Positions 1 through 9,010 are shown, counted from the stretch's first letter. The stretch: 64,000 bases of DNA from Hymenobacter sublimis (GCF_023101345.1 NZ_CP095848.1:1425501-1489500), one strand, 5' to 3'. Notes: a model not told the origin generated them from the letters alone. Made by a program: numbers and translations.

Positions 1-2
1 GG

Positions 3-299
3 CTGCTGGCAGCGGTGTTTGCAGCCATCGGTATTTTTGCCAGCGCCATTACCCGCGACCAGATTATTGCCTTTCTGGTGGCCGTAGTGGGCTGCTTTCT
101 GGTGTATTCGGGGTTCGACTCGCTGGCTTCGGTGTTTGATGGAGCGCCGGCCTACTACATTGGGCAGCTGGGCATTGCGGCCCACTACCGCGACATCAGC
201 AAGGGTCTTCTCGATTCCCGCGACCTACTCTATTTTCTTACCCTGATTGCTGCCCTGCTGCTGGGTACGCGCCTGGTACTCCAAAGCCGGAACTGGTAG
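3..299 (+). CDS. gldF: Gliding motility ABC transporter permease GldF, C-terminal part
   Basis: The frame is open from the window edge to the stop at 299, so only about the last 98 residues are visible. They form two or three hydrophobic segments around a short soluble stretch and end in a membrane helix with a short basic tail, as in ABC-2 type permeases. The call as GldF rests mainly on the gldG gene that follows on the same strand, because GldF and GldG form the membrane part of the GldA-GldF-GldG transporter required for gliding in Bacteroidota. The start lies outside the window. Confidence 0.75.
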   Translation: MLAAVFAAIGIFASAITRDQIIAFLVAVVGCFLVYSGFDSLASVFDGAPAYYIGQLGIAAHYRDISKGLLDSRDLLYFLTLIAALLLGTRLVLQSRNW

Positions 300-300
300 G

Positions 301-463
301 CTTTTTAGCTATAAGCTGATGGCTTTCAGCTGTTGGCCTTTGGCAGAACTGAGTGACATAGCAATTGGCTACTAGCCTTTTGATACAAGAAGAACTTTCA
401 ACCCGCATTCTGTGAGCACAGAACATCAGCCAACAACTAACAGCCAACAGCCAACAGCTAGCC
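301..463. repeat. Imperfect long inverted repeat overlapping the gldG start
   Basis: The left arm (about 303-346) uses words such as AGCTGTTGGCC. The right arm (about 422-463) uses their complement in tandem (AGCCAACAGCCAACAGCT). The arms are about 80 nt apart. The right arm lies inside the gldG reading frame and encodes a low-complexity Gln/Pro/Thr/Ser stretch. It is one of many such gene-boundary repeats in this window. Confidence 0.55.
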
Positions 464-2139
464 GAAAACGCCGTGACCTCACGCGCTTTGCGCTGGCGCT
501 GGTGGGCTTGCTGCTACTAAATTTTCTTGCTGGCCTGTTCTTCTTTCGCCTTGACTTGACGGAGGAGAAGCGCTACACCATGTCGGGGGCTACCCGGCAG
601 TTGCTCTCAGGCCTGAAGCAGCCCGTCACCGTTACCGTCTACCTCGACGGTGACTTTCCGCCCGCGTTTCGACGTTTGCAGCAGTCCGTGCGCGAAACCC
701 TGAACGAAATGCAGGTGTACGGTGGGGCCAACTTGCACTACGTCTTCGTCGACCCCTCAGCGGCCGGCACCGAGAAGGCTCGCAACGAGTACTACCAAGC
801 GCTGTTCAAAAAAGGATTACGGCCTACCAACCTCGGGGCCACCGAAAACGGCAAGCGCACTGAGAAAATCATTTTTCCCTGGGCCACGGTAGCGGCCGGC
901 GGCAAAGAGCAGCAGGTGCTGCTGCTGCGCGGTAACCAAGCCGCCCCCTCCGATGTGCGCCTCAACCAGAGCATAGAAGGGCTGGAATACGAGCTGGCCA
1001 GCGCCATCCGCAAGCTCAACCCCGGCTCGCGCAAGCGCATTGGGGTAGTAGAGGGCCACGGCGAGCTGTCGAACCAGGAAGCTGGCGACCTGATTGGCTC
1101 CCTGAGTCAGTTCTACGACGTATTCCGGGTGAACCTAGCTCAGTCGCGCCCCCAGGATTTGCGTACGCTCAGCGCCCTGATTGTGGCCAAGCCGGCCGGA
1201 GCTTATGCCGAGCCGGAAAAGTTTAAGCTCGACCAGTTCGTGACCCAGGGTGGTAGTGCCTTGTTCTTCGTGGATGCCATGCGCGTGAACCTGGACAGCG
1301 CCAACCGCGGCGGTATGCTGTCCTTCCCCCAGCCCCTGGGCCTCGACGACCTACTGTTCAAGTACGGCGTGCGCATAAACCCCGATCTGCTGCTCGACCT
1401 CAACTCCGGCGTCATCCCCATGGTTACTGGCACCCTCGGCGACAAGCCCAAGGTGGAACCCATGCCCTGGCAGTTCTACCCCCTGATTAACAACTTCAGC
1501 CAGCACCCCATCACCCGCAACCTCGACGCGGTGTACACCAAATTTGTCAGCAGCATTGATACGGTGAAGGCCGTGGGCATCCGCAAAACGCCCTTGCTGT
1601 TCACCTCCCGCTACACCCGGGTGCTACCCTCGCCGGTACCCGTGAACCTGAATGACGCCCGCCTGGAGCCCGACCCCAAGCTCTACAAGGCGCAGTTCAA
1701 GCCCGTGGGCTACCTGCTCGAAGGCCAGTTCCGCTCCCTGTATGCCAACCGCGCCGAGCCCGGCACCACCCGCTACCAGCCAGCTACCTCCCCGCTGGCT
1801 AAGCCTGCCAAGGTGCTGGTCATTTCCGATGGCGACTTCGTGCGTAATGAGGTGGATCCTAAAACGGGCCGACCTTTTCGCCTGGGCTTCGACCGCCTAG
1901 CCAACACCGAGTTTGCCAACCGGGAGCTAGTGCTGAACGCCGTGGACTACATGCTGGATGAAAGCGGCCTGATTGCTGTACGCGGCAAGCAAATCACCCT
2001 ACGCCCCCTGGATAAGCTGCGGGTAGTGGAAGAACGCCGCCGCTGGCAGTTGCTGAACTTGGTGGTTCCGCTGGCTTTGCTGGGCTTATTTGGGGTAGTG
2101 CGCGCCTGGCGCCGCAAGCGCCGGTACGCGTCGTTTTAG
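412..2139 (+). CDS. gldG: Gliding motility ABC transporter-associated protein GldG
   Basis: This 575-residue protein has a short polar N-terminus, a membrane helix near residues 26-45 followed by the motif FRLDLTEEKRYT (typical of GldG/ABC auxiliary proteins), a large extracytoplasmic domain, and a C-terminal helix (about 548-565) followed by a basic tail. GldG works with GldF, encoded just upstream, as part of the transporter needed for gliding and possibly for the type IX secretion apparatus. The GTG at 412 is the only start before the conserved helix. The first 17 residues are encoded by an intergenic-type repeat and are probably not conserved. Family assignment is from motif recognition and neighbourhood. 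Confidence 0.85.
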   Translation: MSTEHQPTTNSQQPTASRKRRDLTRFALALVGLLLLNFLAGLFFFRLDLTEEKRYTMSGATRQLLSGLKQPVTVTVYLDGDFPPAFRRLQQSVRETLNEMQVYGGANLHYVFVDPSAAGTEKARNEYYQALFKKGLRPTNLGATENGKRTEKIIFPWATVAAGGKEQQVLLLRGNQAAPSDVRLNQSIEGLEYELASAIRKLNPGSRKRIGVVEGHGELSNQEAGDLIGSLSQFYDVFRVNLAQSRPQDLRTLSALIVAKPAGAYAEPEKFKLDQFVTQGGSALFFVDAMRVNLDSANRGGMLSFPQPLGLDDLLFKYGVRINPDLLLDLNSGVIPMVTGTLGDKPKVEPMPWQFYPLINNFSQHPITRNLDAVYTKFVSSIDTVKAVGIRKTPLLFTSRYTRVLPSPVPVNLNDARLEPDPKLYKAQFKPVGYLLEGQFRSLYANRAEPGTTRYQPATSPLAKPAKVLVISDGDFVRNEVDPKTGRPFRLGFDRLANTEFANRELVLNAVDYMLDESGLIAVRGKQITLRPLDKLRVVEERRRWQLLNLVVPLALLGLFGVVRAWRRKRRYASF

Positions 2140-2411
2140 CATTTCTGCTTCCAGTTCTTGGCCGAGCATCAGCTTGCCGAACCCATGAACGGGTAGCCGA
2201 CAACATGATTTCGGGCTTGGCCTAGGTGCTGCTGATAGCTAAGCAGTCGAGCTGAAAGTGGCAGCTAGTGCTCTGAATCAACTTTTCAGCCTGCTTGCGC
2301 CGGTAGGGTTAAGCATAAGCTCGGCGCTCCAGACTCAGAGGCTACAAGCAACACGGGCTAGCACAGCCGGCCAGATTGTGCGGGGCGGCGGGGAAGTGTC
2401 TGCTATTCGGG

Positions 2412-2419
2412 TATCTTTG
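2412..2419 (+). promoter_or_regulatory. Predicted -7 element upstream of kaiC
   Basis: TATCTTTG matches the Bacteroidota -7 consensus TAnnTTTG and lies 19 nt before the kaiC ATG, implying a very short 5' leader. A good TTTG at the -33 position is not obvious. The remaining gap 2140-2411 shows no convincing gene. Confidence 0.45.
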
Positions 2420-2438
2420 CTGAATACGCCAGTAGAAT

Positions 2439-4148
2439 ATGCAAGACCTGATGACTTCCTCCGCTTCTCTGGGGCCACAGCTGCCCAAAACGCCCACGGG
2501 CATCGATGGCCTGGATGAGATAACGGAGGGAGGCTTACCCCAGGGGCGCCCCACGCTGGTGTGCGGCAGCGCCGGCTGCGGTAAAACCCTGATGGGCGTG
2601 GAGTTTTTGGTGCGCGGTATTCAGCAATTCAACGAGCCCGGGGTGCTCATGGCCTTCGAGGAAACGGCCGATGAGCTAGCCGCCAACGTCACCTCCTTGG
2701 GCTTTGACCTGCAAACCCTCCAGGGCCAGGGGCAACTGCGCATCGACCACGTGCACGTCGACCGCTCAGAAATCGAGGAAACCGGCGAGTATGATCTGGA
2801 AGGTCTATTCATTCGCTTGGGCTACGCCATTGACTCCATCGGGGCCAAGCGCGTGGTGCTCGATACCATTGAGGCCCTGTTCTCCGGCTTCACCAACCAA
2901 GCTGTGCTCCGTTCCGAAATCCGCCGGCTGTTTCGCTGGCTTAAGGACAAGGGCGTGACCACCATTATTACCGCCGAGCGGGGCGAAGGCTCCCTGACCC
3001 GGCAGGGCCTGGAGGAATACGTGTCAGATTGCGTGATTCTGCTGGATAACCGGGTAATTGAGCAGATTACTACCCGCCGCCTGCGCATTGTGAAATACCG
3101 CGGCAGCACCCACGGCACCAATGAATATCCCTACCTGATTACCGAGGACGGTATTTCCGTGCTACCCGTAACCAGCCTGAAGCTCGACCACGAAGTTTCC
3201 AACGAAATCATTTCCACGGGCGTACCAGCCCTGGACGATATGTTTGGCCGGCACGGGTTTTACAAGGGCAGCAGCGTGCTCATCACGGGTACCGCCGGCA
3301 CGGCCAAAACTACTTTGGCCGCCTCCTTCGCCCATGCCATATGTAGCACCGGCAAGCGCTGCGCCTTCTTCGCCTTCGAGGAGTCGCCCCAGCAGCTGGT
3401 GCGCAACATGCGCTCCATTGGCCTCAACTTGAACACCTTTATGGAGCAGGGGCTACTGCACGTGGAAGCCTCGCGCCCTACCCTGAACGGGCTGGAAAAG
3501 CATTTGGTGACGCTGCACCGCCTAGTTAAAGAGTTCAAGCCCGATGCGGTGGTTATTGACCCCATCAGCAACCTAATCACCGTGGGCAACATTGCGGAAG
3601 TGCGCAGCATGCTCACCCGCCTGATTGACTTCCTGAAAATCAACAACATCACGGCCATGTTCACTTCCCTGATCAACGGCCGTAATATTCAGCAGGAAAT
3701 GACGGAGGAAGGCGTTTCCTCGTTGGTTGACACCTGGATAAGCGTGCGGGACTTGGAAGGGGTAGGGGAGCGAAACCGGGGCATCAGCATTCTGAAAGCT
3801 CGGGGCATGGCGCACTCCAACCAGGTTCGGGAGTTTGTAGTCACTGACCACGGCGTTCAACTCCTGGACGTTGTGATTGGGCCTATGGGCATCGTGACGG
3901 GAGCCAGCCGCCTAACCCAGCAAATGCAGGAGCAGGCCCAAGCCCTGGCTAGCCAGCAGGAGCTGGAGCGCAAAGACCGAGAAATTGAGCGCAAGCGCCG
4001 GGTGCTGGAAGCGACCATTGCCAATTTGCGCACGGAATTTGAGTCAGTGGAAGAGGAGTTGCGGCAAATTAACCATGAGGAGCTGGTTCGCCAGCAGAAG
4101 CTAGCCGATAACCGCCGGCAAATTGCGGGAACCGCCTCCACCGAGTAA
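2439..4148 (+). CDS. kaiC: KaiC-family circadian clock ATPase/kinase
   Basis: This 569-residue protein has the double RecA-like layout of KaiC. The first Walker A is GSAGCGKT (residues 43-50) with the paired glutamates in AFEETAD. The second Walker A is GTAGTAKT (about 283-290) with AFEESPQQ. The region matching the cyanobacterial autophosphorylation pair Ser431-Thr432 reads GVSSLVDTW, so both positions would be serine (S427, S428). The end diverges: after about residue 490 there is a charged coiled coil of roughly 75 residues instead of the usual KaiA-binding tail, making it longer than the approximately 519-residue cyanobacterial KaiC. It heads a tight kaiC-kaiB-kaiB-kinase operon. No kaiA is present. 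Bacteroidota KaiC proteins are usually linked to stress or timing rather than a proven clock. Confidence 0.9.
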   Translation: MQDLMTSSASLGPQLPKTPTGIDGLDEITEGGLPQGRPTLVCGSAGCGKTLMGVEFLVRGIQQFNEPGVLMAFEETADELAANVTSLGFDLQTLQGQGQLRIDHVHVDRSEIEETGEYDLEGLFIRLGYAIDSIGAKRVVLDTIEALFSGFTNQAVLRSEIRRLFRWLKDKGVTTIITAERGEGSLTRQGLEEYVSDCVILLDNRVIEQITTRRLRIVKYRGSTHGTNEYPYLITEDGISVLPVTSLKLDHEVSNEIISTGVPALDDMFGRHGFYKGSSVLITGTAGTAKTTLAASFAHAICSTGKRCAFFAFEESPQQLVRNMRSIGLNLNTFMEQGLLHVEASRPTLNGLEKHLVTLHRLVKEFKPDAVVIDPISNLITVGNIAEVRSMLTRLIDFLKINNITAMFTSLINGRNIQQEMTEEGVSSLVDTWISVRDLEGVGERNRGISILKARGMAHSNQVREFVVTDHGVQLLDVVIGPMGIVTGASRLTQQMQEQAQALASQQELERKDREIERKRRVLEATIANLRTEFESVEEELRQINHEELVRQQKLADNRRQIAGTASTE

Positions 4149-4185
4149 GTCTCCAGTACGTCTTTTTCCTATTTGCACCCCCCGT

Positions 4186-4500
4186 ATGGAGACCCCTCTC
4201 CCAATTACCCCCCAAGAAGAAACCTGGGAGCTCCGTTTGTACGTGGCTGGTCAGACCGTCAAGTCAGTTACGGCCCTGGCTAACCTGAAAGCGTATTGCG
4301 AGCAGCACCTGAAAGGACGTTATAAGCTCGAAGTCATTGACTTACTACTGCACCCGCAGCTAGCTGCCGGCGACCAGATTCTGGCCATTCCCACGCTGGT
4401 GCGCAAAGTGCCGGCCCCCATCCGCAAAATTATCGGCGACTTATCCAACCAGGAACGGGTGCTGGTAGGGTTAGATATTCGGGCGGTTGAGAGTAAGTAA
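4186..4500 (+). CDS. kaiB: KaiB-family protein (first copy, canonical residues)
   Basis: This 104-residue thioredoxin-like KaiB domain shows [21 protein letters not shown], a conserved PTL, and [18 protein letters not shown] near the end. It keeps Gly and Asp at the positions matching G89 and D91 of Thermosynechococcus KaiB, which favour the ground-state fold. The ATG at 4186 is chosen because the longer frame from 4123 would overlap kaiC and adds a proline-rich, non-family N-terminus. It lies 37 nt after kaiC and 10 nt before the second kaiB. It presumably binds the KaiC CI ring. Confidence 0.88.
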   Translation: METPLPITPQEETWELRLYVAGQTVKSVTALANLKAYCEQHLKGRYKLEVIDLLLHPQLAAGDQILAIPTLVRKVPAPIRKIIGDLSNQERVLVGLDIRAVESK

Positions 4501-4510
4501 CCCGCGCCGG

Positions 4511-4840
4511 ATGGATTTAGAGGAACTAGGACAAGAGGCGGCGGCTGAATACGTGCTTCATTTGTATATTACTGGGGCTACCCCCAACTCCACGCGGGCA
4601 GTTCAGAACATCAAGGGCCTCTGCGAGCAATACCTGAAAGGGCGCTACGAATTGGTTATCATTGATATATACCAACAGCCGGAGCTGGCCGAGCAGGATC
4701 AGATTGTAGCTGCCCCGACCCTAGTCAAGAAAATGCCCCTGCCCACGCGCCGGCTCATTGGAGATCTTTCGGAAAAAGACAAGGTGCTGCTGGCCCTAGG
4801 GCTGTCGGCGCCGTTCGGTACGGCTAGCCCCCATGACTGA
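4511..4840 (+). CDS. kaiB: KaiB-family protein (second copy, altered fold-switch residues)
   Basis: This 109-residue KaiB homologue starts at the ATG at 4511. A TTG at 4487 inside the previous gene is less likely. It has LHLYITGATPNS, IIDIYQQPELAE, PTLVKK and RRLIGDLSEKDKVLLALGL. At the positions matching cyanobacterial G89 and D91 it has Ala95 and Gly97. In cyanobacterial KaiB, changes at those two sites favour the fold-switched, KaiC-binding state, so this copy may be biased to that fold (inference). Its last bases overlap the kinase gene by 8 nt, which suggests translational coupling. Confidence 0.85.
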   Translation: MDLEELGQEAAAEYVLHLYITGATPNSTRAVQNIKGLCEQYLKGRYELVIIDIYQQPELAEQDQIVAAPTLVKKMPLPTRRLIGDLSEKDKVLLALGLSAPFGTASPHD

Positions 4841-6545
4841 CGACCCACAACGCCACGCTGCCCTTGCCCGCGAAAACGAGGAATTGCGGCAGCAACTGCT
4901 GGAAGCCGAGGAGCTGATTACCGCCATCCGCACGGGTGCCGTAGACGCGCTGGCCGTGCAGAGTTCCGACGGGCCACGCATTTTCACGCTGCAAAGCGCT
5001 GACCAGAGCTACCGCACCCTGATTGAGCAAATGAACGAAGGCGCCCTGCTGCTCAGCCAGGATGCCACCATTCTTTACGGCAATGCCAGCCTAGCCAGCC
5101 TGCTCGGGCTGGGCCTGGAGGAAGTAATTGGTAGCTCTTTTGAGGGTTTTGTTCCGCTTCAGTTTGAGCCGTATTGGGCCGCGCTGATTCAGAAGGGGTG
5201 GGCGGGCAAGAGTAAGGGCGAGATGCCTCTGCAAACCAGATCCGGCCTGCTGCAGCCCTTCTCCCTGTCAATGAACGTGCTGGAGTTCAACGAGCTGCCG
5301 GTGCTGGCCGTCATCATTACCGACTTATCGGCCCAACGGGAAATTACCGATATCCGGGCGCAGGTAGTGGAGCAGAATGCCCTATTGGCGCGCAAAAACG
5401 AAGAACTGCGGCAGCAGCAGGCCGCCCAGGATGTCATAACCCGGGCTGCCGCCGAGGCCAGCCGGATGCTAGAGGGTATTCCGCAAATAGCCTGGACGGC
5501 TGATTCCCAGGGCCAAAACACCTACCTGAACCGTCAGTGGTTTTACTACACGGGCCACACTACCGGGCCGGAAACGGGTAGCTCCATTCAGTCCCGCATT
5601 CACCCCGCCGATTTGCCCACGGCCCAGGCCCGGTGGCGCAACAGTCTGCACACCGGCCACGCCCTAGAAGTGGAATGCCGGATTAAGGGCCGGGACGGTG
5701 CCTACCGCTGGATGCTGGGCCGGGCCTTACCCTCCCGCAATGAGGAAGGCGAAATCATGCAGTGGATTGGCACCTACACCGACATCCACGAGCACAAGCT
5801 AGCCCAGGAACGCATCGATCAGGCTCAGCGGGAGCTGCAGGAAAACAACGAGCGGCTCACCCGCGTCAACGTAGACCTGGATAACTTCATCTACACGGCC
5901 TCGCATGACCTGAAGGACCCAATTAATAATATTGAGGGGCTGCTGCACGCCTTGTTACCGGAACTAAGCACTACCCCCCACAATGAGGCGCAAGTGCAGT
6001 TGCTCCTGCAAATGATGCAGGGTTCAGTGGACCGGTTCAAGCGCACCATTGAGCACCTGACGGAGGTTACCAAGCTGCAAAAGGAAAATGACCAGCCCGT
6101 GGCCATTATTGAGCTGGCTACTCTAATCCAGGACGTGAGCATGGACTTGGCGCCCTTGCTGCACGCGGCCGGCGGCCAGCTGGAAGTGGCCGTGAGTAGC
6201 TGTCCGCGCATTTCGTTTACGGAAAAAAATCTGCGCAGCATCGTGTACAACCTGCTCAGCAACGCCTTCAAGTACCGCTCCCCCGACCGGCTCGCCCAGG
6301 TAAGCATCCGCAGTTGGCAGGAGGGAAGCTACCAGGTGCTGGAAGTGCGCGACAACGGTCTGGGCCTGAAGGAGTCAAACAACCAGAAGCTCTTTTCCAT
6401 GTTCCAGCGCTTTCACGACCACGTGGATGGTAGCGGCATTGGCCTGTACATGGTCAAGAAAATTATGGAAAATGCGGGCGGCCGCATCGAGGTTCAGAGT
6501 GAGGTAGGCGTGGGCTCCACCTTCTCAGTGTATTTCAAGCAGTAA
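4833..6545 (+). CDS. PAS-domain sensor histidine kinase of the kai locus
   Basis: This 570-residue soluble kinase starts with an N-terminal coiled coil (residues 1-40). A PAS domain covers about 55-175, a short coiled coil follows, and a second PAS/PAC domain covers about 205-330 with the PAC signature RWMLGRALPSRNEEG. The phospho-acceptor box has His358 in YTASHDLKDPINN. The HATPase_c domain shows NLLSNAFKY, RDNGLGLK and GSGIGLYMVKKI. There is no membrane segment. It overlaps the upstream kaiB by 8 nt, so it is probably the output (or input) kinase of the Kai module, in the role SasA or CikA plays in cyanobacteria, although it has no KaiB-like sensor domain. No response regulator is adjacent. 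Confidence 0.88.
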   Translation: MTDDPQRHAALARENEELRQQLLEAEELITAIRTGAVDALAVQSSDGPRIFTLQSADQSYRTLIEQMNEGALLLSQDATILYGNASLASLLGLGLEEVIGSSFEGFVPLQFEPYWAALIQKGWAGKSKGEMPLQTRSGLLQPFSLSMNVLEFNELPVLAVIITDLSAQREITDIRAQVVEQNALLARKNEELRQQQAAQDVITRAAAEASRMLEGIPQIAWTADSQGQNTYLNRQWFYYTGHTTGPETGSSIQSRIHPADLPTAQARWRNSLHTGHALEVECRIKGRDGAYRWMLGRALPSRNEEGEIMQWIGTYTDIHEHKLAQERIDQAQRELQENNERLTRVNVDLDNFIYTASHDLKDPINNIEGLLHALLPELSTTPHNEAQVQLLLQMMQGSVDRFKRTIEHLTEVTKLQKENDQPVAIIELATLIQDVSMDLAPLLHAAGGQLEVAVSSCPRISFTEKNLRSIVYNLLSNAFKYRSPDRLAQVSIRSWQEGSYQVLEVRDNGLGLKESNNQKLFSMFQRFHDHVDGSGIGLYMVKKIMENAGGRIEVQSEVGVGSTFSVYFKQ

Positions 6546-6598
6546 GCCGCTTTGCTTGCCGCTAATGCGCAGGAGCGGTAGCGCTGCTACCCTGCTGC

Positions 6599-7042
6599 CT
6601 ACCGATACACTTCGTCCTGGGTGATGAAGGACGAGAGCAAGTCGTGCAGGGAGACGTTGCCGTTCTCGGAGTAGTTGGCAAGATGGCTGCCATTTTCCGG
6701 GTTATTGTAGCCTACCAGCCGCTGAAATGCCGCCGGATTAACCGTCCGGAAGCCCATGGACCACTGCGAAAAATTGCGTCCCTGAATCGGGCCGTCGGAG
6801 AGCTTCGTAACGCCAAAGTGCCGCTGGTCCACCTCAATACGGCGAAAAATGTAGCGTACTTCTTCCTCAGTACCTTCCAGAACCTGCATGATGCTGCCGT
6901 CGCTGTAAAGCAGCAGGCCGGTTAGGTCGTGGGCCTGGTTCCAGGTCCGGGACTGGGTCAGCAACACGGCTAGCTCGTCCTCGCGCATGGGAGTAGTGGC
7001 CGCACTTTGATAAACAAGATGATACAAGGCAGGAGTAAACAT
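6599..7042 (-). CDS. BLUF-domain blue-light photoreceptor
   Basis: This 147-residue protein has an N-terminal BLUF (FAD-binding) domain of about 95 residues and an approximately 50-residue tail without a recognisable effector. The photocycle residues are present: Tyr11 in HLVYQSA, Asn35 before DLTGLLLY, Gln53 in IMQVLEG, and a Trp/Met pair in FSQWSMGF. The ATG at 7042 is preferred over a GTG at 7057 because the BLUF fold begins at once. It ends 53 nt from the end of the kai-locus kinase, in convergent orientation. Short BLUF proteins act through partner proteins, and the neighbouring Kai/kinase genes are plausible partners (inference). Confidence 0.88.
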   Translation of the reverse strand: MFTPALYHLVYQSAATTPMREDELAVLLTQSRTWNQAHDLTGLLLYSDGSIMQVLEGTEEEVRYIFRRIEVDQRHFGVTKLSDGPIQGRNFSQWSMGFRTVNPAAFQRLVGYNNPENGSHLANYSENGNVSLHDLLSSFITQDEVYR

Positions 7043-7278
7043 GGAAAAACTGACCACGACGGGAGGAAGGACATACTAGGGGCTAATTAATTGGTTTGCC
7101 GGGATTAGTCAATAGTTGAGCTTGAATATATCCAGTATGGTAGCGCCCAGCCAGTGCAAAATGCCCTGCGACTTTTGCGGCCGCGGCCAGAAATAATTGC
7201 TTAAATCTGGCCTGAAATACCTGATTTTTCTGGTGCACCGGAATACGGGAAGCGGTTTCCAAACCCGCTGCCGTTCCC

Positions 7279-7286
7279 TATCTTTG
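7279..7286 (+). promoter_or_regulatory. Predicted -7 element upstream of dnaN
   Basis: TATCTTTG matches TAnnTTTG and lies 36 nt before the dnaN ATG. A GTTTCC near 7254 may serve as the -33 element. Confidence 0.45.
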
Positions 7287-7322
7287 TCCTCTTCCTAAAA
7301 AACGACCGAACCCCGCCCCACT

Positions 7323-8447
7323 ATGAAGTTTATCGTTTCGTCTTCCGCCCTGCTCAAGCAGCTGCAGAGCATCAACGGTGTAGTCACGAACAACCCCGTG
7401 GTGCCGATTCTGGAGAACTTCCTCTTTGAAATCGAGGACGGCAAGCTGACGATTACGGCCTCTGATCTGGAAACCAGCATGATGACGGAGCTACCCGTGG
7501 AAGCCCGGGAAAGCGGCCGCATTGCAGCACCCGCCCGCATTCTGCTGGACACGCTCAAAAACCTGCCCGACCAGCCCGTAACCTTCACCCTGGACGAGGA
7601 AACCTACACCATCGAAATTGCCAGCTCAAACGGCCGCTACAAGCTGGCCGGCGAAAATGCCACCGATTTCCCCCGCGTACCGGTTGTGAAGGGTTCGGCG
7701 CCGGTAGAGATGCCGTCCACGTCGTTGTCGCGGGCTATCAACAAGACCATCTTCGCCGTTAGCACCGACGAGCTGCGCCCCGCGATGACCGGCATTCTGG
7801 TGCAGCTGGCCGATAACCAGGTGACTTTCGTGGCTACCGACGGCCACCGCCTGCTGCGCTACCGCCGCTCCGACGTGGGCGCGGGCCAGACTGCCAACAT
7901 CATCATTCCGCGGAAGGCCTTTAACTTGCTGAAAGGCGCTCTACCTTCCGAGGCAACTACCGTGCGCGTGGAGTTCAACAATTCCAATGCTTTCTTCAGC
8001 TTCAACCAGATGCGCCTGGTGTGCCGCCTGATTGATGAGCGCTACCCTGATTACGAAAATGTAATTCCGGTAAGCAATCCTAACAAGCTCATCATCAGCC
8101 GTCAGGAAATCCTGAACTCGGTAAAGCGCATCAGCATTTACTCCAACAAAACCACCCACCAGGTGCGCCTGCGTTTGGCTGGCTCGGAGCTAACGGTGTC
8201 GGCTGAAGACCTGGACTTCTCCAACGAAGCCAACGAAAAGCTAGCCTGCCAGTACGACGGTGAGGACATGGAAATCGGTTTCAACGCCAAGTTTCTGACC
8301 GAGATGCTCAGCAACATCGACTCCGAGGAAATCACCCTGGAGCTGAGCACGCCCAACCGCGCCGGCCTGCTCATGCCCACTACCCCCGACGACAACGAGA
8401 GCATCCTGATGCTGGTAATGCCGGTGATGTTGAACAACTACGTCTAA
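7323..8447 (+). CDS. dnaN: DNA polymerase III beta subunit (sliding clamp)
   Basis: This 374-residue protein has the length and three-fold repeat of the bacterial clamp. It begins MKFIVSSSALLKQL, contains FVATDGHRLLRYRR and RLIDERYPDYENVIP, and ends with LMLVMPVMLNNYV, the usual C-terminal pattern for Bacteroidota. It tethers the replicative polymerase to DNA. dnaA, recF and gyrB are not adjacent, so the gene does not mark an origin here. Confidence 0.97.
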   Translation: MKFIVSSSALLKQLQSINGVVTNNPVVPILENFLFEIEDGKLTITASDLETSMMTELPVEARESGRIAAPARILLDTLKNLPDQPVTFTLDEETYTIEIASSNGRYKLAGENATDFPRVPVVKGSAPVEMPSTSLSRAINKTIFAVSTDELRPAMTGILVQLADNQVTFVATDGHRLLRYRRSDVGAGQTANIIIPRKAFNLLKGALPSEATTVRVEFNNSNAFFSFNQMRLVCRLIDERYPDYENVIPVSNPNKLIISRQEILNSVKRISIYSNKTTHQVRLRLAGSELTVSAEDLDFSNEANEKLACQYDGEDMEIGFNAKFLTEMLSNIDSEEITLELSTPNRAGLLMPTTPDDNESILMLVMPVMLNNYV

Positions 8448-8448
8448 G

Positions 8449-8652
8449 CACGGATTCAGACGGATTTTTCGAATAGCACGGGTTCATTCTGTGAGTCGAG
8501 AAGTCCGTCTTTTCTTTTGACCGATCAGGTTAATAGTTGTGAAACTGGGTCTGTGAGTATCCTCCACCACTAGTGGAAAATACGCGGCGTGCGGCCCGAA
8601 ACGGAAGGCCACACGAAGCCGCGAAATCCGAATAATCCGTTTAAATCCGTGA
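8449..8652. repeat. Long-range inverted repeat between dnaN and gldC
   Basis: The left arm at 8449-8471 begins CACGGATTCAGACGG. The right arm at 8622-8652 contains AATCCGTTTAAATCCGTGA. The arms are imperfect complements about 150 nt apart. The right arm ends 1 nt before the gldC start codon. The same vocabulary recurs at 32306-32482. Confidence 0.5.
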
Positions 8653-8653
8653 T

Positions 8654-8992
8654 ATGAAGAAATCTGAAATTCGCTTCAGCATCGCCCTCGACGATCAGAA
8701 GGTCCCCGAGGCCATCAGCTGGTCGGCTACTGATGCAGGCCCCGATATTCACTTTGCCAAGGCCATCAACATTGCCCTGTGGGACCGGGACGAACGCGGC
8801 ACCATGAAGATTGACCTCTGGACCAAGGAAATGCCGGTGGACGAAATGAAGCGCTTTTACGTGGATACGATGGGCGCCATGGCAGAAAGCATCATCACGG
8901 CCACCAACGACTCCGTGATGGCTACCAAGATGCGCGACCTGTGCCGCCAGCTCATGGACCACATTGAGGAGGAAGAGCGCAAGCAACGCTAG
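8654..8992 (+). CDS. gldC: Gliding motility protein GldC
   Basis: This 112-residue cytoplasmic protein begins MKKSEIRFSIALDDQKVPE and contains the conserved KAINIALWDRDERGTMKIDLWTK block, followed by a helical C-terminus rich in Met, Asp and Glu. This matches GldC, a small soluble protein genetically linked to gliding in Flavobacterium. It is not next to gldB here. It is monocistronic and ends at a bidirectional hairpin terminator. Confidence 0.9.
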   Translation: MKKSEIRFSIALDDQKVPEAISWSATDAGPDIHFAKAINIALWDRDERGTMKIDLWTKEMPVDEMKRFYVDTMGAMAESIITATNDSVMATKMRDLCRQLMDHIEEEERKQR

Positions 8993-9010
8993 TACTTAAC
9001 TTGCACGAAA

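Noticed and set aside
2258..2518. Open frame across the start of kaiC
   Set aside because: It overlaps the well-supported kaiC in another frame and has no recognisable motif.
2439..6545. Search for a kaiA gene
   Set aside because: No KaiA-like frame exists in or around the kai operon.
7323..8447. dnaN as a marker of the replication origin
   Set aside because: No dnaA, recF or DnaA-box cluster lies nearby.
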